In this document: in pieces, positions 31,101 through 41,025 of the stretch | Numbering within the stretch: position 1 is the stretch's first letter | Layout of the letters: the number at the start of each line of letters is the position of its first letter | From: Niebla homalea | Lineage: Eukaryota; Ascomycota; Lecanoromycetes; Lecanorales; Ramalinaceae | Direction: 5' to 3' | Assembly (NCBI GenBank): GCA_019925105.1 | Contig: JAHGAU010000010.1 | Span: 806,001-870,000 of the forward strand | Length of the DNA: 64,000 nucleotides | Position numbers and translations under genes: made by a program | Notes under the pieces: generated by a model | What the model was told of the DNA's origin: nothing | Databases searched by the model: none | What the model saw: the letters and a program-made list of their open reading frames with translations, nothing else

Positions 31101-33307
31101 TTTTGGTACTCGATCGTCCAGACATGCCCGATGCGATGGCCGAAGCAGTGATCGAGATCCAACAGAATTGATCGCCGTTTCATCTCAAATACACAGCAAA
31201 CGATATCAGGCCTATTGAGTGGCTTTTCTCCAGGACCAAGCTCGCGTTTGATCTCCGGGCAGGTGGGATTTGTAGTGTAAGTCAGAAAGATGGTAGGCTT
31301 CCCGAAGTGACGAACGATAGCCATAGAGTCCTGAAGCAGCCCTTGCATGAATCGATCACCACCTATGAATGTGGAGGGGAGGACGATCTTGCCGGTGTTG
31401 GCTGGGTTGAAGTCAGCGCGGCCAAGAGCAGTCTGGATGCTGGCATAGGAGTCCGCGCGGAGCTTTTTTTGATTAAACCGGAGGAAGGCGAGCTGTTGGG
31501 CTTCAAGTGTCGCATACAGATCTACCATTAGCCGTTGGAATAGTCGCTGGCTATGTAGCAAAGGTGAGAAGTATGTAGGCCGCTCGTAGGTCCGCGAATG
31601 TAGATGGTATTGCCAGTACTTCCGGTTGGGTAGCCTTGTCCGTTTGCGGTCACCTCGAGCGTATTGTAAGCCTGGATGCCATCCTGGTGTGCCTTTGGGA
31701 AAGAGAAGGACGTAGTGGAGTGGGATATACCCAGCATGGCAATCCTGTACACGAATCAGTCCGTTTGGGTTGGCAGACCCCAAATCCTGAGTAACGTCAT
31801 CAGTCACCGGAACGACTTCTTGATCTCGTAGAGGCTGATCCCTTTGAGCCAGTACCATATCCCGCTGGCCCGGTGCAGCTACCTCGTCGGGAATAAAGAT
31901 TGCCATCTCGTCACTGGTAGGGAGGTTAGCTCGTCGTTTGTCAGCCCCTTGTTCCATCACCAACTGCATCTGAGGGTTGAGTAGGACCCGCTGTGGCCCA
32001 GATCCCACGCGGAGACATTCTCTAGCTGTCTTATACAAAGAGATAAAAGGATTGTACCGAAGGAGCAGGTTGTGGAGTCGCAATAAGAGAGACTGGTCAA
32101 GCTCGTTGTCAAAATCATAACGGTGTTTTGTCGCAGTCTGCGCATCATGGATGTAAGTATTCGTAAAAGCAACCCTTGTATGGGTGTCAATCGGGCCTTG
32201 AGCATGATACAACTGATCTCTGATTTGAAAGGTCGAGTAATTGCTCGTAACACGGGTGTCAGGTGTATAACACATAGACGTAAAGGCAAACGCATTGTTA
32301 TACTCGACGATCTTCTTCTGGAAGTGCTTCGCTTGAACAGTATCACCTTCAAGGAGCTCTTGAATCTCAGGTGGCGGGGGTGGTAAATCATCCAATTGGA
32401 CATCGCCATTCGCACAGCAGACATAGTTGAACAATTCTGGATTAACAACATTCCTGTTGGTCCGTTCAAAGGCCCAGTGTCGAGCATAACAGAACCGACA
32501 CTCGAGATCCATTGATTCAAGATCATCGTATTCAACTTCTCTCAATCGTGCGATATGGGCAGCAGGTAGCTCCTTGACACGCTCGTTATAAGCCTCCTCT
32601 TCTTCTACAGCCTGTGATGAAGGGAAAGAGCCGAAGCAACTCTGACTCAGGTTGGGACTGGAGTGAAAGGATGAGCCTGAAGACTGGAACTGGTCGATAT
32701 CCAGAAAATGTTGGTCGTCAGGGTCGTCGCCGTCGCTATCATTGAAGAGGGAGTCTTGATCGTCGGCTCGATCGTGCTCATAATGGATGTAGGGCTCGCC
32801 AACTTCTGGAGGGTTTGTGGGACGTGGGCCTGTGTCAATGAGCACTTGAGGGAAGATAGTAAATGGAGCAAGCAGGTTTCGCGGTGATCGCGGGGTTAGC
32901 AAATGAGCTGATGAGAGTGATGAGATAGGTGACGATCCCACGGATGATGAGAAGTCTCTGTAGATCTTGACTTCATCCCGTGGTCGCAGCTTCCGTTTGG
33001 GCGATGGGAGGGTCTCTTCCAACGCCGGCTGCGGGCTGCGACGTCGTTTGCGAAGGGGAGAGTGGAGAGATAATGCTTGGGATAATGGATTGAGTATCTC
33101 ATCGTCCTCATCGCGTCGTCGTCGTCTTTGTATATTCGAGTCAACCTCTTTAAGTGGTGATCGTAGAGTGACTGTCTGCTTCTTCTTTCTAATTGCGTGG
33201 TTCTCCCGGCAAGTAGAGCATTGAGCGACCGCTTTAGTACCGAATTTGTTCAAAAAGAAGCTCTTAGGCTTGCTATGATAACATCGGGTACACGTTTGAC
33301 TCTCCAT
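28196..33307 (-). CDS. Helitron replication initiator/helicase (RepHel)
   Basis: A single-exon gene of about 1703 aa carrying out rolling-circle transposition: nicking by the HUH Rep domain and unwinding by a Pif1-type SF1 helicase. The start MESQTCTRCYHSKP (33307) is preferred over an upstream in-frame Met because the related copy begins at the matching point. An N-terminal Cys-pair zinc finger (CTRC...CSTC) is followed by a basic/low-complexity linker. The Rep HUH motif GLPHIHILLFL is encoded near 31070-31100 and the two-Tyr motif YIHKYVYKG near 30637-30665. The helicase has Walker A GAGGTGKT near 29583-29607, Walker B LVIWDE, GGDFAQTLPIV, and ends with the ALSRVTD motif. All hallmark motifs are present and no frame disruption is seen, so it may be active. 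It borders the metabolite cluster but has no metabolic role. Confidence 0.95.
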   Translation of the reverse strand: MESQTCTRCYHSKPKSFFLNKFGTKAVAQCSTCRENHAIRKKKQTVTLRSPLKEVDSNIQRRRRRDEDDEILNPLSQALSLHSPLRKRRRSPQPALEETLPSPKRKLRPRDEVKIYRDFSSSVGSSPISSLSSAHLLTPRSPRNLLAPFTIFPQVLIDTGPRPTNPPEVGEPYIHYEHDRADDQDSLFNDSDGDDPDDQHFLDIDQFQSSGSSFHSSPNLSQSCFGSFPSSQAVEEEEAYNERVKELPAAHIARLREVEYDDLESMDLECRFCYARHWAFERTNRNVVNPELFNYVCCANGDVQLDDLPPPPPEIQELLEGDTVQAKHFQKKIVEYNNAFAFTSMCYTPDTRVTSNYSTFQIRDQLYHAQGPIDTHTRVAFTNTYIHDAQTATKHRYDFDNELDQSLLLRLHNLLLRYNPFISLYKTARECLRVGSGPQRVLLNPQMQLVMEQGADKRRANLPTSDEMAIFIPDEVAAPGQRDMVLAQRDQPLRDQEVVPVTDDVTQDLGSANPNGLIRVQDCHAGYIPLHYVLLFPKGTPGWHPGLQYARGDRKRTRLPNRKYWQYHLHSRTYERPTYFSPLLHSQRLFQRLMVDLYATLEAQQLAFLRFNQKKLRADSYASIQTALGRADFNPANTGKIVLPSTFIGGDRFMQGLLQDSMAIVRHFGKPTIFLTYTTNPTCPEIKRELGPGEKPLNRPDIVCCVFEMKRRSILLDLDHCFGHRIGHVWTIEYQKRGLPHIHILLFLSHVTEWLNPEYIDNFIKAELPSPQEDPTGIITAIVQTCMTHTPCGPQIPNAECMVDDGRGGKKCKRGFPKPFCEETRLTEDGFPTYQRRDDGRTWQVKNFTADNRWVVPYNPYMLKKYGAYINIEICSSVQAIKYIHKYVYKGCDVATMSFRNPNDEIERHLQGRYIGAQQAFNRLFEYLTHDEKPPVQRLDVHLEGEQPIMFEPASTPQQVQDAARGSTTSLMAYFNYNATYPEAHHILYHDFPNDHALKRFKGGRREWVRRKRDTFSIGRMYWVYPQQGDLYFLRLLLTQVTGSTSFEDLRVFNGTRYDDYQSVCRARGLLTDDAAWISNFDEASTCISGTVLRQSFAFFAANCGIENPAQIWDQFKDHFCDDLDFQIRVKYPEVQQEDYDYPLKYDYGLYLIGLELAQADKVLTDIHLPMNRRAWEAPGSNRLIAEEMNYDAIETTEQASACRDKFNDAQREAFNTITEKVDNDPEHAHFFLQGAGGTGKTFLYRAICAHYRSQGAIVLCVASSGIAALLLPGGRTSHSRFKIPLKVYETSSCSLKKQTIEAELIQKTKLVIWDEVPMQHKNCIEAVNNSFKDLMDNQADFGGIPVVFGGDFAQTLPIVPRGSRAQQVNASIRNSTFWYRLTQLHLYQNTRLGAGGENAEFAKWLGNMSYNESQYGLIELPKEIKARHFDEDALCEDVYPTAQISGENVDSHFLKDRAILTLKNTVAEDLSRKVLDRMSGESRTYLSNNSTDSTFNYPAEYLNTVRLASLPPHELTLKKNAVIMLLRNIQPTAGLANGTRVKVLHMGQKFIKVMILGGSFHGAIHVLFRVKLNTTEGELPYTLVRQQFPVRLCFAITINKSQGQSLGKVGVDLRLSVFSHGQFYVALSRVTDVSQLSVLIRDKIDQRTINIVWAEVLLHRQARTMQTPPNAIPPEPPPPPNRERVQLPDLTVAGPSRLGDLG

Positions 33308-33646
33308 AGCAAGTGTATAAATGAGTGGGTGAGTAGGTGGATGGATGATGGATGGGAGAACGCGGTCGACGCGACTTAGGATCATTCGGGTAAACACCGG
33401 GAAAAGCGTTACTGTCGCAAAAAACACTATACAAATCAGCACTCTCAATACTACACCACCTACACCTGTCTGTTTCAGGCCGAAATTGAGGCTGTGAGAT
33501 CGTATACACTTGCTCTCAAATATTCAATTGGCAGAACAATGAATTTCGATAATCTTTGGTGGATGCACGCAAATGCAGAAAATGCTGAAGTTTTGGTGTT
33601 CCTCACGTGACGTTACCTTCCTATTTGGAACTCTTGGCGTTTATGA
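28196..33646 (-). mobile_element. Intact autonomous Helitron (family H1)
   Basis: The unit consists of the RepHel gene plus flanks shared with a second copy. The sequence just upstream of the gene (33500-33646, minus strand) matches 50928-51100, including GCCAAGAGT, CCAAATAGG and GTGAGGAACACCAAAA. The minus-strand 5' end is placed at TCATAAACGCC (33646), which has the TC start typical of Helitrons, though weak similarity may extend further. The 3' limit lies somewhere below 28196 and was not resolved. No target duplication is expected for this class. It is free of RIP. Confidence 0.8.
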
Positions 33647-33861
33647 AATTAAGAAAGAAGATAAATCAAAGACATAATTATTATTATATAATCACAATAA
33701 CAGAAGAAATAAAATATATGTAATAAGGTGGTATTATCAAAGAACGCTAAAGGTTTATCCCGTGTTCTCTTATATGGAACGAAGTTGCTATTTTTCATCT
33801 TCCCTCTTCTTTCCTTCTTTTCTTTCTTACTAAATGCTTTTTCCCCACTGAATGTTTTAAG

Positions 33862-35629
33862 ATGTCGTTTCCAGGACTTCAAAGAAGCCAATCCTTCGAC
33901 CCAGACAAAGTACAAAAGACAGAGAAGACAGAACATGATACAGAACATGATCCAAACGGTGAGACTCGCACACAAGTCGTGGACTGGGACGGTCCAAATG
34001 ACCCTCAGAATCCAATGAATTGGTCGCCTGCTCGTAAATGGGCAATCATTGCGCTGGTCTCCGCCATCACCTTTAATACGTATGCAGTCTCTGATATCGT
34101 TCAAAATATTTACGACGAAGCTCATTGCTCTGTTCACAGTGCAATGGCATCTACTGTTATCGCACCGGGCGTACCTTTGTTGATGAAAGAATTTCATTCC
34201 AACAGCGACGAAATTGCATCCTTCTCGGTCTCCATTTACCTCATAGGCTTCAGCTTCGGACCCTTGTTTCTCTCGCCCTTGAGCGAACTCTACGGACGTT
34301 CTCCCATTATGCATGCCTCTAACGTCCTTTTCCTCGTCTTCTCCGTTGCGTGCGCAAATTCTGTCAATTTGCCGATGCTGGAAGTCTTCAGACTTCTCCT
34401 CGGCTTTGCGGGATGTCCTCCTCTCACGCTCGGCGGGGGTACTATCGCAGACCTTCAACCTCCTGAAAAGCGGGGCCTGGCTTTGAGCGCGTGGACGATG
34501 GGACCTCTACTTGTATGACTCCTGATCTTCGTATTAGATCCGATCCTTGACATAAGGAGGGATCTCGAATTTATCAATTACGCTTGCTGACCGAATTGTG
34601 TTGTAAAGGGGCCAGTCCTTGGTTGGTTGAGATCTTGTTCCTCCGTCTCGTTCAAACCTGCTAATTTTCTTTTGAAGGGCCTGTCATAGGAGGCTGCCTG
34701 GCGCAAGCGCTCGGTTGGCGGTGGATTTTTGGCCTCGTTTCCATTCTTGTGAGTACCCAGGCTGCATTCCTGAAGGTGTTCTCTTTTTAAAGATTCTACA
34801 GACCGGCATCACGAGTATAGCATCCTTTCTCTTCCTCAGAGAGACGTACGGACCTAGCATTCTAAAACAAAAAGCAAAACGACTTTCTAAGAAGCCTGGC
34901 CTAGTAACGTTCAAATCTAAATTTGATGATGGCAAGAGCGCCTCTCAATTATTCAAGTTAGCCATCATTCGCCCAACAAGAATGCTCCTCTTCTTACCCA
35001 TCATCTCCCTTGTCTCAATCTACATGGCAATCGTCTACAGCTATCTCTACCTACTATTCACCACCTTCACCGGCGTCTTTGAAAACCAATACAATTTCTC
35101 CACCCTTGAAGCCGGCCTCGCATACCTGGGTCTCGGCGTGGGCTTCATCGTCGGTCAAATTGGCGTCGGTGCATTTTCCGACAATCACTTGAAGAAAAAT
35201 GCCTCTCCCAGTGGGGCCTTCAAACCGGAAGACCGACTACCGCCGCTCCTCGTCGGCACATTTCTCGTCCCCGCAGGCCTCTTATGGTATGGTTGGTCAG
35301 CGCAATATCATACGCACTGGCTTGTCCCCATCGTTGGCACCTCCTTCATCGGGGCCGGAACGCTCTTCGCATTCCTGCCTATTCAGATGTATTTGGTCGA
35401 CTCGTATGGCATATTTGCTGTCAGCGCCGTTGCGACAAACGCGTTTCTTCGGTCTTTAGTCGGAGCCGTGATTCCTCTGGCCGGGGGGAATTTGTACGCC
35501 CGACTGGGCCTTGGGTGGGGGAACAGCCTTTTGGCATTCATCGCTTTCGCTTTTTCGCCGCTGCCATTCCTCCTGATTCGATACGGAGAGCGTCTCAGGA
35601 CGCACCCACGATTTCAGATCATCTTGTGA
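33862..35629 (+). CDS. MFS multidrug-type transporter (12-TM DHA1 family)
   Basis: A plasma-membrane drug:H+ antiporter-type exporter, probably exporting the cluster product or giving self-protection. Exons: 33862-34079, 34140-34512, 34609-34621, 34678-34748, 34802-35629 (1503 nt, 500 aa). The N-terminus has the usual fungal pre-TM1 signature [15 protein letters not shown]; motif A appears as LSELYGRSP (about residues 120-128). Antiporter motif C, GPLLGPVLGPVIGG (about 194-207), is assembled across a 13-nt microexon; without that microexon the frame breaks. Introns are 60, 96, 56 and 53 bp with GT-AG ends. The start is chosen because homology begins soon after and no earlier in-frame Met is preferred. 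It is the first gene inside the Helitron-bounded segment. Substrate is unknown. Confidence 0.93.
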
Positions 35630-36080
35630 TATCTGTTCCTCTCGCCCAGAGAGACATGGCGACTTGAAGTGGAAAATGAGACCAGCTCGTTCGACAAGAT
35701 TTGCACTATCAAACGCGGGTCTTTTGTTTGCCCCTATGTCATCGTGAAATTGGAGGGTGGCACACTGATGGAAGACTCAAGTGAAGCAAGAACTCAGTAG
35801 TAACATTTGATTCGTGACCTTCGTTACATCGCCCGCCTTTCTGCAAGGTAGAATGGATGAACACTAGCATATGAACAAATGACTAAGGCATTTTGGCCAT
35901 CTTCACCAATCGGACCAGAACCGCACCATCTACACTCGTACCTGATAAATTGTTTTGCCAATTTCGAAAACAGAGACATTCAATTCAGCAATCTCGATCG
36001 TTAATTGCCAAAAACACTGCGATCACAAACAACGCATCCCAGGACCTCCACCACCCGGCCTCTGTCCCTCTGTCCCTCTA
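35630..36080. other. Intergenic, convergent 3' ends
   Basis: About 450 bp between the MFS gene and P450-A, which converge. It should hold both transcript ends. A short overlapping frame (35893-36204) is not supported. Confidence 0.5.
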
Positions 36081-38233
36081 TCAAGCATTCAGACCCCTCC
36101 GTTTGAACAAAAACTCAACGTTCGTATCTGGGGTCGTCATTACTCCACTCGCTGTATCCATCGGATGTCCATTTGGATACGGTTTCTTGAGCTTGAAATC
36201 GTAATTGAGCAGGATGCGTGCCGTGACGACGCGCGCCTCGTGAGCTGCAAAGAAGCGCCCCGGACAGGCTTGACTGCCGATGCCGTAGACGAGGTGGTCG
36301 GAAGCGGTTTGCACGGACTGTCCACGAAAACTCATTAGGTCTTGAGGAGCGAAGCGGGCTGGATCAAGAGCGTGACAAGAAAAGAGGAGCAGAGAGGGTT
36401 CATCAAACATTACGCATATCGCATGAGTGTGATCTTACCTGGTATTTCTGAGCATTACCCTGGAGTTGGCGAAGGCGTTCGAAGCTGTGGGTTCGCCGGA
36501 AATTAGCAGAGAGTCTTGAGGCCTGGGGGCTGGGGGCTGGACATGGAGATAGGAATGAGGCGCTTTACCGGAACCCATCGAAGACAGCCGGGTTTTCGAG
36601 CGTGGAATGTTGGAACACGGCGTCTCGCACATTCGTACCAATGTAGGTGCCTGTAGGAAGTTCGGTACCATCCGGGAGGGTGAAGCCGGACATGACTTTC
36701 CGGAACGTGCCAACTAATATCCAAACATTCAGCATATTTACTACTTCTTGGGAGTAGCATGCCGGCATGAATAGAGTGGATGGTCGTCTTGACTCTTGGT
36801 TTTACCTGGGCCCTCTTCTACGGGAGCGAAATTTACTCACTTAGCATGAACATACTGAATCGCTGCGACTCTCGAATAAAGGAATCTAACTTGATTAACT
36901 TTGCAACGTTCGCTCGGTTCATGGGGACATCTCCGAGTTCTTCCAGTTCCTGCCTGATAGGTTCAATATACTCCGGATGGGTGGCGAGGTCGTACATGAG
37001 ATGGAAAATTGTAATACCGGTAGTAAATAGTGCGGCACGGCCTGTACCAATGATGGCGTTGACTTGATAATCTAGTGAGCGACCTTCTCCAGTGTCTGCT
37101 GTCGCGTCTAGCACGAATTGCATGAGGTCAGGGGGTGGTTTGAAGTTGGGAGACTTCGTATCCGCCAGCCGTCTATCGAGTACTGGTTTGAGAAGGCTGT
37201 GGGAATGTTATCATCAGTCAAAATGGACATTTCGACATGATTGATTACCTTTTTGCTCTCTGCCTGGATGTACGAACGGAGCGAAGACCGGGATGACGCC
37301 AAGCTGCCAAGGGCAAGGTGTAGGAATTATGCGTCCAAAGCGATGGGACGCTCCCAAACGCATTCTGCGTTATCGTCATGATAGATTGAAGCTACAGGTG
37401 GCGTCAGTAAAATACTAAGACAGCAAGCACGTAGCGGCTCACCCATTCCTGGGATCGACACAGAGGTTCTCCAACGAAGACACGTTGTGATATTGCCATA
37501 ATCATATTTACAGTCTTGGGTAGCAGGACGACTTCTGTCCAATCTGGTACTCGAATTAACAGAGTGGGTTTCAAACGGATTCGTTGACAGAATTGTTGCT
37601 CTTTAGCCAACCGTACCTTCACAAGGGCCAATGTTGTCCAGCACAGTCCTTAGTGATTCATCCTGGACGACAGCGTATACCGCATCAATGATTTTATTCA
37701 CGCCGCCCTTCAAAATATTGGCCACGGCCCTCTCATGATTTGTGATGCCCGTATGCCAACCCATGAAGAAATCATAGGAACCTTGCTGAAAGCTCAATTT
37801 AGATTCTGGAAGGTTCTTGATTTGGTCAATCATGTTGTTAGGAATTATGACCCATTCGTTGGGGTGGTGAGGGATCCGATATGGCTTGCCGGGATACTAA
37901 GCGTTGGCCTCGTCAGCCGATCAATTCGTCAACAGCGGGTACTGGAAGACCAAAATTTACCAGTTTTGACCCTCGCTCCAAAGCCTCACGATAGTCACCA
38001 TGCTCGTTCAATTCAACGAGCGGGGCTTCGACGTTGCATTTTCGAAACTTGACAAACCATCCTCGGTACGGGAAGTGCTTCGGTGCCTTGACATAGGACC
38101 TGTCAAAGTCAAGGAACAGTGTATATAAGAATGCGAGCAACAGTGACGACAGTGTGAAACCGATGGCCGTTGTAGGATCGAGGTGAGGTCTGTCTGGAAG
38201 CGTCTCGTAGCCTTTTCTTGTGAAACCAGACAT
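36081..38233 (-). CDS. Cytochrome P450 monooxygenase A
   Basis: A haem-thiolate monooxygenase anchored in the ER by an N-terminal helix (about residues 20-45, AIGFTLSSLLLAFLYTLF). Eight exons: 37961-38233, 37617-37896, 37443-37543, 37249-37391, 36841-37196, 36569-36713, 36439-36484, 36081-36317 (1581 nt, 526 aa). Key motifs: ExxR as ESQR (375-378), haem loop YGIGSQACPGR with Cys466. The I-helix reads ALFTTGITIFH and lacks the usual acid-Thr pair, as in several fungal kaurene-oxidase-like P450s. The last intron is 121 bp because the nearer acceptor runs into a stop; an acceptor at GGACAG restores frame. It resembles P450-C (shared xLPxSKLSxQ, FVGEP, SFxxESQRxS). A terpenoid-oxidising role is inferred from context. 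Confidence 0.94.
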
Positions 38234-39117
38234 CTTGTTGGTCCTGTATGTCGCTTCAATGATGATTGAATTATCAGTGGCGTTTCGTGCTTTTGAGGGG
38301 AGATTTTGGAGCCTTTCAACATCACTACTTAATCATCGAGGTCCCACTCTATAGCAATGCGTCATATCACCGTCCATTCTCAACTGTCCCTCTTCGTCAT
38401 GTTCTCCACTTGCCAGTTGGGCGTGGGGGGAATTGGGGCGGAGCCGGGTCTTGCATGGACGCCTTAATAAGGCTTTTGACCAATCATCAAACAACATGTT
38501 CTACGGAGAGGTCAAAGCTGAATGTGCAAGTCGCACAAATCTCCCATCATGATCTTCGAAGGAATGCGATCTGCAAAATTCATCACACCCTCTTCTGAGG
38601 GCGATTTTTAATGCGATATGAAAGGGTCTATGAGGCGGGCTGATCAAGCATGATAGCGCGTTTCCGTCCATGAAAGTCTCCGGCCCCTTCCACTTCACGC
38701 CATGTTGCATTAGTGGGCCTTGGAGATTTATCAGGCTTCACCGCCCTAAATCACCTTCACATGCTTATCGAAAAGGCGTCCCGAGGATTGGCAGATCTGC
38801 ATGCATGTAGAGTATTCGCTGTTGTCAATCATTTTCCCTTCTTCTTTCAACCTTTCGTGCATTATCTTCAAAATGCCAACATTCACGGCGTTTTCTGACA
38901 TGCATGATGCAAGAATCAAGTGGGGTTTGTCAGACGAGTGGGGGGGTGGTCAAGGTGATCTCTGGAACCAATGTGACCTCGAGAATGCCGTTGCGAGATA
39001 TAATACTATGATAGTAGCTTTAAGGGATCGTGCAAGCATCAACGAACGACGAAGTAGGCCCTTTGCGAAGTTTACAGAGGCTTTGATCCAAGACGAGTAT
39101 ATATTGTGCCTCTTAGA
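38234..39117. promoter_or_regulatory. Divergent promoter region, P450-A / UbiA gene
   Basis: An 884-bp region upstream of both genes. It contains an interrupted palindrome GCCTTA-A-TAAGGC (38461-38473), which could be a regulator site, though no factor can be named. An overlapping plus-strand frame (38801-39172) has no recognisable protein features, and I treat it as leader sequence of the UbiA transcript. Confidence 0.5.
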
Positions 39118-40143
39118 ATGGCAGCCTCAACAGCAAAGCAAATCGCAGGTAGAGATACTCCAAAGCCAGTAGGCGAGGCCTAATCATTCGCACGGGGGCA
39201 AGCAATTGATCTTAGACAGGATAAGAAGAAGAATTCTTTTTCTCCAGCTCATCTCCTTTTTACTCTATGGCTGTTTACGGAGAGCGATTTTGCAACCTTC
39301 GTCATTCCTGATACAGCATTTGGTATCTTTGGTGCTCTGGCAGGCCCCTTGTTGACGACAAATTCTTCGCCTCAACCGGAAAACATCCTCTCGCGGCTAC
39401 CCCAGGTCGTTCTTTTCAACTGGGCCAACTTGCTGATTTTTGACCTGGCCAACCAGCGACATCCAACTGCTGTTGTCGAAGATGCCTTGAACAAGCCATG
39501 GCGACCCCTTCCAACCGGCAGAATTACTGTTTCCGAGACACGGCGGCTCTTGCTCTTCTCCTTACCGGTGGTGTTGGCTGTCAACTGGATCTTGGGAGCA
39601 TGGGAAGAGACGATACTGCTGTTCGCTTTGACGTGGATGTACAACGATCTGGAAGGTGGCGATCAGGACTTCGTTACCAGGAATCTCATCATTGGCTGTG
39701 CTTTTGGTCTTTACAACCGAGGTGCTCTGCAAATTGCCTGCGGCGGCGGCTATGAGATTACAAGACTAGGCTATCAGTGGGTTGCGCTCATCAGTTGTGT
39801 GATATTCACCACGATGCAGGTCCAGGATATGAAGGACCAAGAGGGTGATCGGACTCGTGGCCGGCGATCGGTACCTTTGACACTTGGAGATTGGGCAGCC
39901 AGGTGGACTATTGCTGTCCCAGTGCTGACATGGTCCATTGTATGCCCACTTTTTCTCGGCCTTGGTTTTCTGGGATTTCTGGCTACCGGAGGATTTGGTA
40001 TTGTGATCGCATGGAGAATTTTGCGTCTCCAAAACGTTCAGGCTGACCGAAACACTTGGAAACTATGGACGGCGTGGACAGCTCTGCTCTACCTCCTGCC
40101 ACTGTTTAAAACCGAAGGTTCACCGACGAATTCATTCGTCTGA
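39118..40143 (+). CDS. UbiA-family membrane prenyltransferase / terpene cyclase
   Basis: An integral membrane enzyme of the UbiA superfamily acting on prenyl diphosphates in internal membranes. Two exons, 39118-39168 and 39220-40143 (975 nt, 324 aa). The short first exon (MAASTAKQIAGRDTPKP) is inferred because homology starts right after it and the 51-bp intron keeps frame. LFTLWLFTESDFATFVIP matches the conserved first membrane segment. The first Asn/Asp-rich motif is DLANQRHPTAVVED (92-105), followed by NKPWRPLPTGRIT; the second is DMKDQEGD (220-227). This pattern is the one in the fungal group that includes the fumagillin beta-trans-bergamotene cyclase rather than classical aromatic prenyltransferases, so cyclisation of farnesyl diphosphate is the leading hypothesis. 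Aromatic prenylation remains possible. With no other scaffold enzyme nearby, it is the candidate core enzyme. Confidence 0.88.
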
Positions 40144-40495
40144 CAAGAGATAGAGCTTTGGGACATGCGTAGTCCTGTGCAATAAGACACCAGTGGTCCA
40201 GATGAGCAACAAGCACTGGCTGATGTTGGGTTTGCTGTGTGAACTCATTCAAGACGTGGCTGGTATTGCCATTTCCCGTGTCTCCACAATGGCCTCACGC
40301 GTTGGGGTCCAAAGAGGCGACTCCAGTACTCTCGTTTTTATGTCACAAAGGCTTCAATATTTAGATCGCGATTTCAATTCTTCAGTGCGAAATTGCATCA
40401 GCTACGAGCGAATATCAACTATTTTCTTGCGTTAGATTCCTGATTGCACATAATAATGACCCTTCCTCCATGTCCTCTGCACCACCCACAACATT
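40144..40495. other. Intergenic, convergent 3' ends
   Basis: About 350 bp between the UbiA gene and the SnoaL-like gene, which converge. Nothing else is seen; an 80-codon frame here is not supported. Confidence 0.5.
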
Positions 40496-41025
40496 TCATG
40501 CGGAAGCTTTTTCCTTCTTCAACGCTGTAATCGCAGCTCTGAGCCTGGGATTCTGCTCCTTGGCTTTGAAACTGTCAACATACTCTTCAATCATCCTGAT
40601 CCGGGTCCCATCTTCCCCAACGTGCAGAATGAACATGTACTCGTTGTCATATGGACCGATTATGGTTTTCGCGGTACTACTGGCGTGCATAACAATCTTG
40701 TTCGAGGTCTCGTCCGTGATCAGACAATGGATTATAGCTTTGAGCTCATGGAAATAGGGGAGGACGGCTTCGTAAGCAGCACGATAGCTTTTGCGAATGC
40801 CGAAACATCAGCACCCATGAACTTCGAGGCAGAGGTAGAAATCAAGTGTAGAGAAAGGTACTCTGCTAACCTTGCGTTATTCATCTCTGGGTAACCCATT
40901 GATTTGGGGTAGATTCTTTGTACGCAATCTGGGGAGCGCAGTTGGATCATTTCGTTCAAGTCTAGCGTCTCGAGAGCCTTGATAAAGGCGTGAGCGATCT
41001 CTTCTAAGGCATTTGCTCTCACCAT
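40496..41025 (-). CDS. SnoaL-like (NTF2 fold) protein of the Trt14/AusH type
   Basis: A small enzyme-like protein. In fungal meroterpenoid pathways relatives of this type (Trt14, AusH, PrhC) isomerise or open polycyclic intermediates. Exons 40871-41025 and 40496-40787 (447 nt, 148 aa), matching the family's usual length of about 140-155. The 83-bp intron is placed so that NNA joins SYRAAYEAVLPYF; the nearer acceptors lead to a stop. Conserved features include LRSPDC near residue 30-34, GYPEMNN, GPYDNEYMFILH and EEYVDSF. The start is the Met of MVRANALEEI. Its presence suggests rearrangement, dehydration or ring expansion during scaffold tailoring, which is inference. Individual catalytic residues cannot be assigned safely here. 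Confidence 0.82.

Noticed and set aside
38801..39172. A 123-codon plus-strand frame upstream of the UbiA gene
   Set aside because: It has no recognisable domain and would add a 100-residue tail before the conserved start. A short first exon at 39118-39168 explains the UbiA N-terminus better; the frame is probably 5' UTR.
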